From Rhizobium leguminosarum bv. trifolii WSM2297 (lineage in GTDB: Bacteria > Pseudomonadota > Alphaproteobacteria > Rhizobiales > Rhizobiaceae), in NCBI RefSeq assembly GCF_000271845.1, contig NZ_JH719395.1, positions 3,854,361 through 3,918,360 on the forward strand: a stretch of 64,000 nucleotides of DNA, given 5' to 3'. The notes under the pieces were generated by a model. The model was not told the DNA's origin, did not search any database, and worked only from the letters and a program-made list of their open reading frames with translations. The first letter of the stretch is position 1, and each line of letters opens with the position of its first letter. The position numbers and the translations under genes were made by a program. Positions 25,687 through 36,496 of the stretch are shown in pieces.

Positions 25687-26286
25687 TTACCGCAGCGCGC
25701 CGACCAGAACGTCGCGGCCATTTTCGATGGTGACCCAGCGGCCGGCATTGTAGCTCGACTGGCGCTTGACGAAGGAATAGGGCGTCCCGAACCACGGCTT
25801 GACCTCGGAGGCGAGGTTGTCGAGCACGAAGTCGCCCTCGGCGGTGCGCAGCGTCAGCACGGCGTGGCCTTCGCCATCAGGCTTGCGCACCACGGTCATC
25901 AGCAGATCGGCGGCCGAAAAGCCGCGCTGGATCAGCATGCGGCGCTTGAGCAGCGCGAAATCCTCGCAATCGCCGGCGGTGGTCGGGTAGGCCCAGACTT
26001 CATCCCTGCCGTAGATTTCCTTGTCGGTCATCGGCGTGATCGTGCGGTTGACGGTGGCGTTGACCGAACGCACCAGCGACCACTTTGCCGGCGTCATCTC
26101 GACCGGGCCGGAATTGCGGTTTGCACCGCACTCGCTGCGGTGGATCTGACAGAAATCATAGTGGCCGATCGGCTGTGAGGTGGCATTGCCCGTCACCATG
26201 GAAGCATTTCTGCTGGGGGCCGGTATGGCGGCCGTCGCCATCGCAAACATGGCCATCATGGCCACAAAAATACCTTTGATCCGCAC
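25687..26286 (-). CDS. Transglutaminase-like cysteine peptidase (BTLCP family), secreted
   Basis: A 199-residue protein with a signal peptide (MRIKGIFVAMMAMFAMATAA). The transglutaminase-like triad is C107 in AGDCEDFALLK, H141 in GEGHAVLTL and D156 in VLDNLAS. BTLCP proteases of this type (LapG relatives) act in the periplasm of proteobacteria. No LapD-like partner is present here, so the target is unknown. The GTG at 26286 is taken as start because AGGAAAG lies 9 bases upstream and the signal peptide begins there. Confidence 0.88.
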   Translation of the reverse strand: MRIKGIFVAMMAMFAMATAAIPAPSRNASMVTGNATSQPIGHYDFCQIHRSECGANRNSGPVEMTPAKWSLVRSVNATVNRTITPMTDKEIYGRDEVWAYPTTAGDCEDFALLKRRMLIQRGFSAADLLMTVVRKPDGEGHAVLTLRTAEGDFVLDNLASEVKPWFGTPYSFVKRQSSYNAGRWVTIENGRDVLVGALR

Positions 26287-26451
26287 GCCCGCTCTTTCCT
26301 CGCATCGCCCCTTATTTATTAACAAAGTGTTAATGGAGAGGGCCGAGAAGAGTCAATCGTTACTTCTTGGGAGCGCCTTTCGACTCGCCGACATGGTTAA
26401 AATGCAACGGGTTGGCAGCTTACGTTAGGGGAGTTTCTACGTTGGTGCCGC

Positions 26452-27282
26452 TCAAATGGGCATCTGCATATTTGTTGATGAACGAATGATGCCTTTCACG
26501 GCGCTGAGGAGCAAGGCGATATCGCCGGGGCGGGAAAGGCGGTGGTCGCCGTCACGGATGAAGGTCAGCACCACGTCGTCGGCGGGAAGATGTTCGACCA
26601 GTTTCATTGCATGTGCATGCGGCACGTCGGCATCCTTCATGCCCTGGAGGATATGCACCGGGCAGCCCGTTTCGATGATGCCGTCGAGCACCCGGTTTTG
26701 CCGGCCGTCCTCGATCAGTGCCCTGGTATAGATGTTCGGCTCCGGGCTATATTGCGAACGCTCTTCGAAATAGCCGCGCTCGGCGAGCGATTTGCGCTCC
26801 TTGGCCTTGAGGTTCGGTTCGATCAGCTCGGAGGTGAAATCCGGCGCCGGTGCAATCAGCACCATCCCTGCGAGTTTCGGGCCTGCGAGCTCCGGGCGGG
26901 CAAGTTCCTGCGCCAGCCTGAGCGCGATCCAGCCGCCCATCGACGAGCCGACGAGGACCACCCGTTCGGGGGCGACATGACGGATGACGGCCAGCGCCTC
27001 CTCCAGCCAGCGCGAGATCGTGCCGTCGCTAAAGCTGCCGCTCGAAAGCCCGTGGCCGGAATAGTCGAGGCGGATGCAGGCGAGCCCAAGTTCGCCCGCC
27101 AGGCCGTCGAGCTCCACCGCCTTGGTGCCGCTCATGTCGGAGCGATAGCCGGATAACCAGACGAGCGCCGGTGCGCCGCAGCCAGCCTGCGCCGGACGGA
27201 CGATCATGGCGATCTCCCGCGCAGCCTCTCCCTCGCCGACCGTCAGGAACTGCGGCTGGGCATCGGGCATCTGATCGGACAT
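26452..27282 (-). CDS. Alpha/beta hydrolase
   Basis: A 276-residue serine hydrolase. The nucleophile elbow is GSSMGG (S114), the oxyanion region is LSGYRSDMSGTKA, the acid is probably D219 in KDADVPHAHA, and the base is H247 in DGDHRLS. A YSGHG segment near 74-78 is typical of the peptidase S9/esterase-like branch. Compared with close family layouts there is a short repeat-like ELA/KLAG stretch at about 126-139. Substrate unknown. Confidence 0.86.
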   Translation of the reverse strand: MSDQMPDAQPQFLTVGEGEAAREIAMIVRPAQAGCGAPALVWLSGYRSDMSGTKAVELDGLAGELGLACIRLDYSGHGLSSGSFSDGTISRWLEEALAVIRHVAPERVVLVGSSMGGWIALRLAQELARPELAGPKLAGMVLIAPAPDFTSELIEPNLKAKERKSLAERGYFEERSQYSPEPNIYTRALIEDGRQNRVLDGIIETGCPVHILQGMKDADVPHAHAMKLVEHLPADDVVLTFIRDGDHRLSRPGDIALLLSAVKGIIRSSTNMQMPI

Positions 27283-27459
27283 CGGCGAACCTCCTATTGT
27301 TTTGGCCTATAAACAGATTCTTGGCAGGCTGACAGCGGGTGATTTTTCCGCTAAAGGATGATATTGACTCCGTTGCAGCGATGACGCGACACGTTTGTGC
27401 ACCCTGATTGGGAGCGCGAGGCTGCAACGTTCCGAAAACAACGCGAGGAGAATACGACC

Positions 27460-27996
27460 ATTCGCAGACCTTTTAAAACCGACGCGCCCGTGAAGGACGG
27501 ACCGCGCTCGAACCGTGAAATCCGCATTCCCAAAGTTCAGCTGATCGGGGCTGACGGCGAGAATATGGGCGTCGTGCCTACCGACCAGGCCTTGAGAATG
27601 GCTGAGGAAGCCGGCCTCGATCTCGTCGAAATTTCCCCCAATGTCGAACCGCCTGTGTGCAAGATCCTCGATCTGGGCAAGCTGAAATATGCCAACCAGA
27701 AGAAGGCTGCCGAAGCGCGCAAGAAGCAGAAGATCGTCGAAGTCAAAGAAATCAAGATGCGCCCGAACATCGACACCCATGATTATGAGGTGAAGATGAA
27801 GGCGATGGGTCGCTTCTTCGACGAAGGCGACAAGGTCAAGGTGACGCTGAAGTTCCGCGGCCGTGAAATGGCCCACCAGGAACTCGGCATGAAGCTCCTT
27901 CAGCAGGTCAAGGCCGATACGACCGAATTCGCCAAGGTCGAAGCCGAGCCCAAGCTCGAAGGCCGCCAAATGATGATGGTACTGGCGCCGAAGTAA
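27460..27996 (+). CDS. infC: Translation initiation factor IF-3 (ATT start codon)
   Basis: A 178-residue IF-3 with the N-domain ([21 protein letters not shown]), linker and C-domain ([36 protein letters not shown]). IF-3 prevents 30S-50S joining and checks the initiator tRNA. The start is set at ATT (27460-27462) because the GAGGAG at 27445-27450 is well placed, the resulting [11 protein letters not shown]-terminus is the rhizobial form, and no ATG is available. AUU starts allow infC autoregulation in E. coli. A reading that begins 21 codons earlier lacks a ribosome site. Confidence 0.95.
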   Translation: MRRPFKTDAPVKDGPRSNREIRIPKVQLIGADGENMGVVPTDQALRMAEEAGLDLVEISPNVEPPVCKILDLGKLKYANQKKAAEARKKQKIVEVKEIKMRPNIDTHDYEVKMKAMGRFFDEGDKVKVTLKFRGREMAHQELGMKLLQQVKADTTEFAKVEAEPKLEGRQMMMVLAPK

Positions 27997-28044
27997 GCGC
28001 CAGGCACTTTTTTGCCCCAAGGCCGTCCGCAAGGGCGGCTTTTG
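27982..28044 (+). terminator. Tandem terminator hairpins after infC
   Basis: A stem CTGGCGC/GCGCCAG (27982-28003) spans the infC stop and is followed after four bases by six T residues. A second stem, GCCGTCC/GGGCGGC with a GCAA loop (28022-28039), is followed by TTTT. They suggest that infC is ended or attenuated before rpmI. Confidence 0.75.
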
Positions 28045-28308
28045 TGCTTTCGCCCCTTGTGCTTGCGGCCATGCAGAAGATTCCTCGGCAGCCCCGTTGC
28101 ACTTTCAGGACGCTGCGGTTATAAGCGCGCGTCCGAACTGACCGGCAGGGCATGCCGTGGCAGTTTCGAATGCTTGCGGAACGGTTCATCGCCGATGCCG
28201 CAGATCAACAACAAACGCTCCCGCACCTTGTTGCGACGGCCGGAGAACCGGACTTCGCGAGAGGGCTTTTTTGATAAAGCGCGCAGGGAGGACAGAAGGA
28301 GTAGCAAA
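28045..28308 (+). other. Leader region upstream of rpmI
   Basis: About 264 bp without a gene; open frames here carry no family sequence. The rpmI-rplT promoter is expected here. A CCGGAGAACCGG stem (28240-28251) and a T-run at 28267-28272 could form part of an L20-type autoregulatory leader, but the fold was not computed. Confidence 0.4.
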
Positions 28309-28512
28309 ATGCCCAAGATGAAGACGAAGTCCTCTGCCAAGAAGCGGTTCAAGATCACCGCAACCGGCAAGGTCAAGGCTGCCGCTGCCGGCAAGCGCCA
28401 TGGCATGATCAAGCGTACCAACAAGTTCATTCGCGATGCACGTGGCACCATGGTTCTCGCAGAACCGGATGGCCGCAAGGTTATCAAGAATTACCTGCCG
28501 AACGGTCTCTGA
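28309..28512 (+). CDS. rpmI: 50S ribosomal protein L35
   Basis: A 67-residue basic protein starting [20 protein letters not shown], with the L35 features [18 protein letters not shown] and an ending KNYLPNGL. It is a late-binding protein of the large subunit. AGAAGGAG precedes the ATG. rplT follows after 38 bp, the usual rpmI-rplT pair. Confidence 0.97.
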   Translation: MPKMKTKSSAKKRFKITATGKVKAAAAGKRHGMIKRTNKFIRDARGTMVLAEPDGRKVIKNYLPNGL

Positions 28513-28550
28513 GACTCGTCCGCGAACGCTAGATTTAAGGAGATCATGAT

Positions 28551-28955
28551 ATGGCACGTGTAAAAAGGGGCGTCGCTGCCCATGCCAAGCATAAGAAGGT
28601 TCTGAAGGCCGCCAAGGGCTTTTACGGCCGCCGCAAGAACACCATCCGTACCGCCAAGGCCGCTGTCGATCGGTCGAAGCAGTACGCCTACCGCGACCGC
28701 AAGGTCAACAAGCGCAACTTCCGTGCGCTCTGGATCCAGCGCATCAACGCTGCTGTCCGCGAATTCGGCCTGACCTACGGCCGCTTCATTGACGGCCTGA
28801 ACAAGGCCGGCATCGAAGTCGACCGCAAGGTTCTCTCCGACATGGCGATCCACGAGCCGGAAGCATTCGGCGCACTGGTCGGCGCTGCCAAGAAGGCTCT
28901 TGAGTACCTCAAGGAAGCCGGCACGGCGAACGAGTTTGAAGGCGCGGTCAAGTAA
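28551..28955 (+). CDS. rplT: 50S ribosomal protein L20
   Basis: A 134-residue protein that starts [20 protein letters not shown] and has the L20 blocks [38 protein letters not shown] and a C-terminal globular domain ([15 protein letters not shown]). The length exceeds the E. coli protein through a small C-terminal extension ([14 protein letters not shown]), common in Rhizobiales. L20 assembles the 50S core and in other bacteria represses its own operon. AAGGAGATCAT lies ahead of the ATG. Confidence 0.97.
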   Translation: MARVKRGVAAHAKHKKVLKAAKGFYGRRKNTIRTAKAAVDRSKQYAYRDRKVNKRNFRALWIQRINAAVREFGLTYGRFIDGLNKAGIEVDRKVLSDMAIHEPEAFGALVGAAKKALEYLKEAGTANEFEGAVK

Positions 28956-28991
28956 CCAGCGCTTCCCAAGCTTTGAATTTATGATTTGGGA

Positions 28992-29026
28992 AACCCGCGC
29001 TGGTTTGGGCTAGCGCGGGTTTTTCT
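28992..29026 (+). terminator. Rho-independent terminator after rplT
   Basis: A perfect 10-bp stem AACCCGCGCT/AGCGCGGGTT with a 10-nt loop is followed by a T-rich run. It separates rpmI-rplT from pheST. Confidence 0.9.
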
Positions 29027-29099
29027 TTCTCTGTACCCCTTGCGCCGGCCTCTCCAGCCTGCCTTTCGAACCCCGCCTGATCTGGACGGAAAGAAGACA

Positions 29100-30182
29100 A
29101 TGTCAGATATCGACCAGCTTAAATCGCCTTTGCTTGCCGAAATTGCCGCCGCTGGTGATGAGCCTGCGCTCGAAGCTGTGCGAGTCTCCGCCCTCGGCAA
29201 GAAAGGCTCGGTCTCCGAACTCCTGAAGACGCTGGGCGCCATGACGCCGGAGGAACGCCAGACCCGCGGGGCGGCGATCAACGCCCTGAAGAACGACGTG
29301 ACGGACGCCATCGCTGAACGCAAGTCGGTGCTGAAAATGGCGGCGGTCAACGCCCGCCTGAAGGCCGAGACTGTCGATGTCAGCCTACCGGTGCGCTCCT
29401 CGCCCGCCGAGCGCGGCCGCATCCACCCGATCAGCCAGATCGTTGATGAAATCACCGCGATCTTCGCCGACATGGGCTTCTCGATCGCCGAAGGTCCCGA
29501 TATCGAGAGCGATTATTACAATTTCACCGCGCTGAACTTCCCGGAAGGCCATCCGGCCCGCGAGATGCACGACACCTTCTTCTTCCATCCGGACGAGAAG
29601 GGTGAGCGCAAGGTGCTGCGCACCCATACCTCGCCGGTACAGGTGCGCACCATGGAGACGCAGAAGCCGCCGATCCGCATCATCATCCCCGGCAAGACCT
29701 ACCGCCAGGATTCGGACGCCACGCATTCGCCGATGTTCCATCAGGTCGAAGGTCTGGTCATCGACAAGAAGGCCAATGTCGCAAACCTCCGTTGGGTTCT
29801 CGAGGAATTCTGCAAGACCTTCTTCGAGGTCGACGGCGTGATGATGCGTTTTCGCCCGTCCTTCTTCCCCTTCACCGAGCCCTCCTTCGAGGTCGATATC
29901 CAGTGCGACCGCTCAGGCCCGATCGTCAAGTTCGGCGAAGGCACCGATTGGATGGAGATCCTCGGCTGCGGCATGGTCCATCCGAACGTGCTGCGTTACG
30001 GCGGGCTCGATCCGGACGAATATCAGGGTTTTGCCTGGGGCATGGGCCTCGACCGCATCGCCATGCTGAAATACGGCATGCCCGACCTGCGCGACTTCTT
30101 CAATGCCGACGTCCGCTGGATGACGCATTACGGCTTCCGCCCGCTCGATATGCCGACGCTGTTCGGCGGCCTCAGCGCTTGA
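29100..30182 (+). CDS. pheS: Phenylalanyl-tRNA synthetase alpha chain
   Basis: A 360-residue class II synthetase subunit. The N-terminal helical coiled-coil region (to about 90) binds tRNA. Motif 1 is [17 protein letters not shown], motif 2 includes [13 protein letters not shown] and [14 protein letters not shown], and motif 3 is [17 protein letters not shown]. It forms an alpha2-beta2 enzyme with PheT and carries the catalytic site. The ATG at 29100 after GGAAAGAAGAC gives the normal N-terminus. pheT starts 16 bp downstream. Confidence 0.97.
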   Translation: MSDIDQLKSPLLAEIAAAGDEPALEAVRVSALGKKGSVSELLKTLGAMTPEERQTRGAAINALKNDVTDAIAERKSVLKMAAVNARLKAETVDVSLPVRSSPAERGRIHPISQIVDEITAIFADMGFSIAEGPDIESDYYNFTALNFPEGHPAREMHDTFFFHPDEKGERKVLRTHTSPVQVRTMETQKPPIRIIIPGKTYRQDSDATHSPMFHQVEGLVIDKKANVANLRWVLEEFCKTFFEVDGVMMRFRPSFFPFTEPSFEVDIQCDRSGPIVKFGEGTDWMEILGCGMVHPNVLRYGGLDPDEYQGFAWGMGLDRIAMLKYGMPDLRDFFNADVRWMTHYGFRPLDMPTLFGGLSA

Positions 30183-30198
30183 ACGGAGAATTGGGACG

Positions 30199-32628
30199 AT
30201 GAAATTCACGCTCTCCTGGCTGAAGGAACATCTGGAAACGGATGCCGGCCTCGATGAAATCTGCACGCGCCTCACCCAGATCGGGCTGGAGGTCGAGGAT
30301 GTCGACGACAAGGCGGCGTTCAAGCCCTTCGTCATCGCCAGAGTCGTTTCCGCGGAAAAACATCCCCAGGCCGATCGCCTGAAGGTGCTGATGGTCGATA
30401 CCGGTGCCGGCGCACCGGTCCAGGTGGTCTGCGGCGCGCCGAATGCGCGCGCCGGCCTCGTCGGCGCCTTTGCCGCACCCGGAACCTATGTTCCCGGCAT
30501 CGATGTGACGCTTGCCGTCGGCAATATCCGCGGCGTCGAAAGCCATGGCATGATGTGCTCCGAAAAGGAGCTGGAGATCTCCGACAGTCACGACGGCATC
30601 ATCGATCTGCCTGAGGATGCGCCGGTCGGAAAGAGTTATGCCGCCTATGCGCATCTCGACGACCCGGTCATCGAGATCAATCTGACGCCCAACCGGCCGG
30701 ACTGCACCTCGATCCACGGCATCGCCCGCGATCTCGCTGCTTCCGGCCTCGGCACGCTGAAGGCCCGGCCCGCGCCGTCCTTCGCCGTCGACGGCGAGAC
30801 GCCGGTAAAGCTGACGCTCGATCTCGACGACCCCAAGCTCTGCCCGGGCTTCAGCCTGCGCCTCGTGCGCGGCGTCAAGAACGGTCCGAGCCCGCGCTGG
30901 ATGCAGCAGCGGCTTCTCGCCATCGGCCTGCGCCCGATTAACGCGCTGGTCGATATCACCAACTACATGACCTTCGATCAAGGCCGGCCGATGCACGTCT
31001 TCGACGCCGCCAAGGTCAAGGGGAACCTCACCGTCCGCCGCGCTGCCGAAGGCGAGACCGTGCTGGCGCTCGACCAGCGCGAATACAAGCTCAGTCCCAA
31101 CAATGTCGTCATATCAGATGAAGACGGCATCGAATCGATCGGCGGCATCATGGGCGGCGAGCATTCCGGCTGCGACGAGAACACCGTCGACGTGCTGATT
31201 GAATCGGCCCTCTGGGATCCGATGAACATCGCCAAGTCAGGCCGCAGCCTCGGCATCATCACCGATGCCCGCTACCGCTTCGAACGCGGCGTCGATCCGG
31301 AATATATGGTTCCCGGCCTCGAACGCACGACGGAACTGGTGCTGGAACTCTGCGGCGGCACAGCCGCCAAGGCCGAGATCGTCGGCTACAAGGGTTATCA
31401 GCCGAAGATCGTCGAGTTTCCATTCTCCGAGGTCAGGCGCCTGACCGGTCTCGAAATTCCCGTCGAAGAGATGAAGCAGATCCTAAGCCGGCTAGGTTTC
31501 TCGATCGTCAAGGGCGGCGATGTCGGTTCTTGCTCCGTCGCCGTTCCTTCCTGGCGTCCCGATGTCGACGGCAAGCCCGATCTCGTCGAGGAGATCATGC
31601 GCATCCACGGCGTCGACAACATCAAGCCTGCGCCGCTCGAAAGCCATGCTGCCGTCAACGGCAAGATCCTGACGACGCTGCAGATCCGCACCCGCATCGC
31701 CAAGCGCGCGCTGGCTTCGCGCGGAATGCTCGAAGCCGTCACCTGGTCGTTCATTCCGGAGGATCAGGCAAAGCTTTTCGGCGGCGGTTCGCCGGCCCTC
31801 AAGCTTGCCAATCCGATCGCCGCCGAAATGTCGGATATGCGCCCCTCGCTTCTGCCGGGCCTGCTGACGGCTGCCCAGCGCAATGCCGACAAGGGCTATG
31901 GCGACGTCGCGATCTTCGAAGTCTCGGGCACCTACGAAAACGACAGGCCGGAAGGCCAGCGTCGCGTCGCCGGCGGCATCCGCCGCGGGACGGCCTCGCT
32001 TGCCGGCGCCGGCCGCATGTGGTCGAACGCCGCCAAGGGCGGTGGCAAGCCGGTCGACATCTTCGACGCCAAGGCCGATGCGCTCGCCGTCCTCGAAGCC
32101 TGCGGCCTGCCGATGGGCAATATCCAGATCGAGCAGGGTGGCCCGGAATGGTATCATCCCGGCCGCTCCGGCACGATCAAGATGGGGCCGAAGGTGGTGC
32201 TCGGCTATTTCGGCGAATTCCATCCGCTGACGCTCGAAGCGCTCGATGTCTCCGGCGCGCTCTGCGGTTTCGAAGTCTATGTCGACGCCATGCCGGAGGC
32301 CAAGCGCAAGGCGACGCGCACCAAGCCGGCGCTCGAACTGTCGCCCTTCCAGGTCGTGCGCCGCGACTTCGCCTTCGTCGTCGACAAGACGGTCGAAGCC
32401 GGCGCCATAGTCAAGGCTGCAACCGGCGCCGATCGCAAGTTGGTGACCGGCGTCAATGTCTTCGACATCTTCGAAGGCGCATCGGTCGGCGAGGGCAAGA
32501 AGTCGGTGGCGATCGAGGTGCAGATCCAGCCGGTCAAGCGCACGCTGACGGATGAGGATTTCGAAGCACTGACGCAGAAGATCGTCGCCAGCGTGACAAA
32601 ATTCACCGGCGGCGTTCTCAGAAGCTGA
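30199..32628 (+). CDS. pheT: Phenylalanyl-tRNA synthetase beta chain
   Basis: An 809-residue subunit. The N-terminal EMAP II-like tRNA-binding domain (about 40-150) includes [16 protein letters not shown]. The B3/B4 editing domain lies at about 210-385, the B5 domain at about 400-475 ([18 protein letters not shown]), a catalytic-like core follows, and an FDX-ACB anticodon domain ([15 protein letters not shown] onward, about 712-808) ends the chain. The editing domain clears mis-charged Tyr-tRNA(Phe). Length is normal. Translation follows pheS after a GGAGAATTGGGACG site. Confidence 0.97.
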   Translation: MKFTLSWLKEHLETDAGLDEICTRLTQIGLEVEDVDDKAAFKPFVIARVVSAEKHPQADRLKVLMVDTGAGAPVQVVCGAPNARAGLVGAFAAPGTYVPGIDVTLAVGNIRGVESHGMMCSEKELEISDSHDGIIDLPEDAPVGKSYAAYAHLDDPVIEINLTPNRPDCTSIHGIARDLAASGLGTLKARPAPSFAVDGETPVKLTLDLDDPKLCPGFSLRLVRGVKNGPSPRWMQQRLLAIGLRPINALVDITNYMTFDQGRPMHVFDAAKVKGNLTVRRAAEGETVLALDQREYKLSPNNVVISDEDGIESIGGIMGGEHSGCDENTVDVLIESALWDPMNIAKSGRSLGIITDARYRFERGVDPEYMVPGLERTTELVLELCGGTAAKAEIVGYKGYQPKIVEFPFSEVRRLTGLEIPVEEMKQILSRLGFSIVKGGDVGSCSVAVPSWRPDVDGKPDLVEEIMRIHGVDNIKPAPLESHAAVNGKILTTLQIRTRIAKRALASRGMLEAVTWSFIPEDQAKLFGGGSPALKLANPIAAEMSDMRPSLLPGLLTAAQRNADKGYGDVAIFEVSGTYENDRPEGQRRVAGGIRRGTASLAGAGRMWSNAAKGGGKPVDIFDAKADALAVLEACGLPMGNIQIEQGGPEWYHPGRSGTIKMGPKVVLGYFGEFHPLTLEALDVSGALCGFEVYVDAMPEAKRKATRTKPALELSPFQVVRRDFAFVVDKTVEAGAIVKAATGADRKLVTGVNVFDIFEGASVGEGKKSVAIEVQIQPVKRTLTDEDFEALTQKIVASVTKFTGGVLRS

Positions 32629-32655
32629 TTTTCCTCGGCCTTTGCCGAGAGAATG

Positions 32656-32683
32656 GACCGGTCGCCGCAGCGGCCGGTCTTTT
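32656..32683 (+). terminator. Terminator after pheT
   Basis: GACCGGTCGC and GCGGCCGGTC pair around CGCA and are followed by TTTT. It ends at the stop of the convergent NTF2-like gene, so it may work in one direction only. Confidence 0.8.
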
Positions 32684-33042
32684 CATGTGTGAAGATGGTA
32701 GAGCTTGCTGACGATCGTCCATCGGCCTTCGATCTTCAGCAGCGAGAGATAATCGGTAAAGCGCATTCCGGCGAAATCGTCGGTCACCTTGACGCTGGCC
32801 GCATCGCCCTCGACGTCGACGCTCTGGATGTCCATGAAGGGCTGCGTGCCGGGCGGAGCCGGCTCCTCCGCCAGAATGGCGGCAATGAATTCGTCCCGCG
32901 TCAGCCATTCGACGGCGTTCTGGTAATAGCCGATGATCGAGCTTTTCGGGTGAAAGGCCTTTTTCAAGGCCGCCTCATTGGCGAAGGCCATGCCTTCGAC
33001 ATAGAGGTGAACCGTCTGTTCGACTGCCTGCCTGTCCGACAT
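32683..33042 (-). CDS. NTF2-like (SnoaL/lumazine-binding type) protein
   Basis: A 119-residue single-domain protein with the cone-shaped NTF2 fold pattern: an N-terminal helix (AVEQTVHLYVEGMAFAN), FHPKSSIIGYYQN, WLTRDEFIAAI, then strands with DFAGMRFTDYLSLLKIEGRWTIVSKLYHLH. Such proteins bind small ligands or act as isomerases or dehydratases; no catalytic residues can be assigned. It stands alone between pheT (convergent) and the aldo/keto reductase gene. Confidence 0.8.
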   Translation of the reverse strand: MSDRQAVEQTVHLYVEGMAFANEAALKKAFHPKSSIIGYYQNAVEWLTRDEFIAAILAEEPAPPGTQPFMDIQSVDVEGDAASVKVTDDFAGMRFTDYLSLLKIEGRWTIVSKLYHLHT

Positions 33043-33149
33043 GTTTTCATCCCGTTTTCCGAGATGGCCTTAGATAGTTTCGTCGGCCGCGAAGGCAAGC
33101 CCGGTCGGCTGCATCAGGCCGGGCTTTCGCTCTTTGCTTAGGTCGAGGC

Positions 33150-34145
<996 letters not shown>

Positions 34146-34293
34146 CAGGTGCTCCTTTTCTGAGCTGATTTTGAACCGCTTGAGCATGGTCATGCTCTCC
34201 GAGAGGTCGTTGCGGTACGGACAAACCATATCGCTGCGGCATCGGTCAGAAAATACATGTAGTTTCTAACAGGCTGTTCTATCATTTCGATCA

Positions 34294-35202
34294 ATGAACA
34301 GGACACAGCTCTCACAACTCGCCGTTCTCGCCGCCGTCTCGGAGCATCGCAGCTTTCGCGCCGCGGCCAAGGAACTGCTCGTCGCACCTTCGGCCATCAG
34401 CCATGCCATCTCGAGCCTCGAGGAAAGCCTGGGTGTCAGGCTTCTGGCCCGCACCACCCGCAGCGTTGCGCCGACGGAAGAAGGACGCCAGCTTCTCGAA
34501 AGACTGCGCCCGGCGCTGGAGGAGATCGATATTGCCCTGGAGGCCGTTCGCGATACCCGCGCCAAACCGGCCGGAAACCTGCGCATCACCGCGCCGCGCT
34601 TCGCCTCCGATCTGCTGCTTGCCCCGCGCCTCGGCGATTTTCTCAATCTCTATCCCGATATCACCCTGGAGATCGCCAATGAGGACGGCTTCACCGATAT
34701 CGTCAAGGAGGGGTTCGATGCCGGCATAAGGCTGGAGGAGAGCCTGGAGGCCGATATGATCGCGGTCAGGTTTTCACCTAATCTGACGACGGTGATTGCC
34801 GCGTCGCCCGAATATTTCGAGCGCTATCCGAAACCGCAGCACCCCCGCGATCTCGTCCATCACCGTTGCATCAAGCGGCGCTTCACCAATGGTTCGATCT
34901 ATCGCTGGGAATTCGAAAAGGACGGACGGGAACTCGTCGTTGCGGTTGACGGGCCACTTGTTGTCAGCGAAGACCGGCTGGCGCTGCTGGCGGCGGTGAA
35001 CGGCGCCGGCCTTGCCTATCTCTTCGATATGCGGGTGCATGCGGAACTGGCGGCCGGCAGCTTGGTCCGGGTGCTGGAAGATTGGTGCGCGCCCTATCCG
35101 GGGCCGTTTCTCTATTATCCCACCCGGCGACAGATGCGCCCGGCACTGCGCGCCTTCATCGATTTTTTCCGATATGTCGAGAAGGAGACGGGCGGCCGAT
35201 AG
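34294..35202 (+). CDS. LysR-family transcriptional regulator (CrgA/DmlR-like)
   Basis: A 302-residue regulator with a winged helix-turn-helix in residues 1-60 (AAAKELLVAPSAISHAISSLEESLGVRLL) and a LysR effector domain (FLNLYPDITLEIANEDGF, VDIVKEGFDAGIRLEE-like block). The RLLARTTRSVAPTEEG turn is characteristic of the CrgA/DmlR group. It reads away from the aldo/keto reductase gene at 34145 and most likely regulates it. The ligand is unknown. Confidence 0.92.
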   Translation: MNRTQLSQLAVLAAVSEHRSFRAAAKELLVAPSAISHAISSLEESLGVRLLARTTRSVAPTEEGRQLLERLRPALEEIDIALEAVRDTRAKPAGNLRITAPRFASDLLLAPRLGDFLNLYPDITLEIANEDGFTDIVKEGFDAGIRLEESLEADMIAVRFSPNLTTVIAASPEYFERYPKPQHPRDLVHHRCIKRRFTNGSIYRWEFEKDGRELVVAVDGPLVVSEDRLALLAAVNGAGLAYLFDMRVHAELAAGSLVRVLEDWCAPYPGPFLYYPTRRQMRPALRAFIDFFRYVEKETGGR

Positions 35203-35234
35203 GGGAATAGGCGGCCGCCCGTTAGCACATGCCA

Positions 35235-35732
35235 TTAGGCAGCTTTGGCCTTCTGGTTTGCCGCGGTGGTGGCAAGCTGGGAAAGCGTCTTGTCGGTGGC
35301 CGTTTCTTCCTGCAGCGTTTGGTCGAGCAGGCGAACGGCATCCTTGAGGCCGAGCGTCGCAGCCCAGGTCTTCAGCGTGCCATAACGGGCGATTTCATAA
35401 TGCTCGACCGCCTGGGCTGCCGAAATCAGGCCTGCATCGAGCGCCGCTGTGCCCTTGAACTCCTCCATGATTTCCTCGCCCTCGGCGATAATACCCTGGA
35501 TCGCCTCGCAGGTCTTGCCCTGGGCGCGTTTGCCCATCAGTTCGAAAACCTGCTGCAGTCGCTCGACCTGGCCTTCGGTTTCCTCGCGGTGCTTTTCGAA
35601 ACCTGCCTTCAGTTCGGGAGATTGGGCGGCGCGCGCCATTTTCGGCAGGGCACGCAAGATCTGCCGTTCGGCAAAATAGATGTCCTTCAGCGTATCGTAG
35701 AAGAGATCTTCCAACGTTTTTTCCTTGGCCAT
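35235..35732 (-). CDS. Ferritin-like DUF892 (YciE/YciF) protein
   Basis: A 165-residue all-helical protein with the DUF892 pattern: LEDLFYDTLKDIYFAERQIL at the start, FEKHREETEGQVERLQQVFEL in helix 2, then AAQAVEHYEIARYGTLKTWAA. The conserved acids and histidines of these helices form the ferritin-like di-iron site in YciF. Members are linked with stress responses. A GC-rich 10-bp inverted repeat overlaps the LysR stop and the 3' end of this gene region (35190-35222). Confidence 0.9.
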   Translation of the reverse strand: MAKEKTLEDLFYDTLKDIYFAERQILRALPKMARAAQSPELKAGFEKHREETEGQVERLQQVFELMGKRAQGKTCEAIQGIIAEGEEIMEEFKGTAALDAGLISAAQAVEHYEIARYGTLKTWAATLGLKDAVRLLDQTLQEETATDKTLSQLATTAANQKAKAA

Positions 35733-35878
35733 GTTCTCGATCCTTGTTCCGGGGAAGGCCGCGAATGCGGCGACACATTAAGAAGCGAGGATCGCGCAAA
35801 TTGTTCCCGATCGATTTCGGGTGGACTGGAAATCTGCGCCGGGCGATGATTTCTGCCGTCATGCGAAGGAGGAGAGGC

Positions 35879-36496
35879 ATGCGAAAGCCGGGTTCGATGA
35901 AGGGACTGGAGGATCTTGGCCGGGTGCGGCTGTCGCAAAATTTCTTTCTTCGCGATTTCCTGCATTCCGAAATTGCTGATTTCTATCGCATCCCCAATAT
36001 CCCTGAGGATCCCGATCTGGCGATCGAGGCGGGCAGGAGGCTTTGCCAGGAATTGCTGGAGCCGCTGGAGGCGACCTTCGGGCGTCTGCATATCCGCTCC
36101 GGCTATCGCTCGCCTGATGTCAACAGGTTCGGCAACGAGAATAATCTGAACTGTTCGACCAATGCCGCCACCGCTGCGCATCACATTTGGGATATGCGGG
36201 ACTTCGACGGCTGCATGGGCGCGGCCGTCTGCATTGCCGTGCCATGGATGGTCGACCGCTACAGCGAGGAAAGCGACTGGCAGCGGCTCGCCTGGTGGAT
36301 CCACGACCACCTGCCCTATGCCTCGCTCTGCTTCTTCCCCAAGCTCTGGGCCTTCAATATCCAATGGCACGAACGGCCGAAGCGAGTGATCCAGAGTTAT
36401 ATCAGCCCGCGCGGAATCCTCACAAAACCGGGCATGGCGAATTGGGAGGGGCAGCATTCCGAGTGGTACGAGAGTTTTCCCGCCCTCAAAAACTGA
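35879..36496 (+). CDS. Peptidase M15-like (D-Ala-D-Ala carboxypeptidase-type) protein
   Basis: A 205-residue protein without a signal peptide. HIRSGYRSPDVN (71-82) and the AAHHIWDMRDFDGCMGAAV segment (about 100-116) resemble the Arg- and zinc-bearing H-x6-D parts of the M15/hedgehog-type fold. A later WAFNIQWHERP could give the third ligand. Family members cut peptidoglycan peptides, but this one appears cytoplasmic and its activity is unproven. The AAGGAGGAGAGGC ribosome site supports the ATG at 35879. The last 11 bp overlap the convergent acetyltransferase gene. Confidence 0.65.
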   Translation: MRKPGSMKGLEDLGRVRLSQNFFLRDFLHSEIADFYRIPNIPEDPDLAIEAGRRLCQELLEPLEATFGRLHIRSGYRSPDVNRFGNENNLNCSTNAATAAHHIWDMRDFDGCMGAAVCIAVPWMVDRYSEESDWQRLAWWIHDHLPYASLCFFPKLWAFNIQWHERPKRVIQSYISPRGILTKPGMANWEGQHSEWYESFPALKN

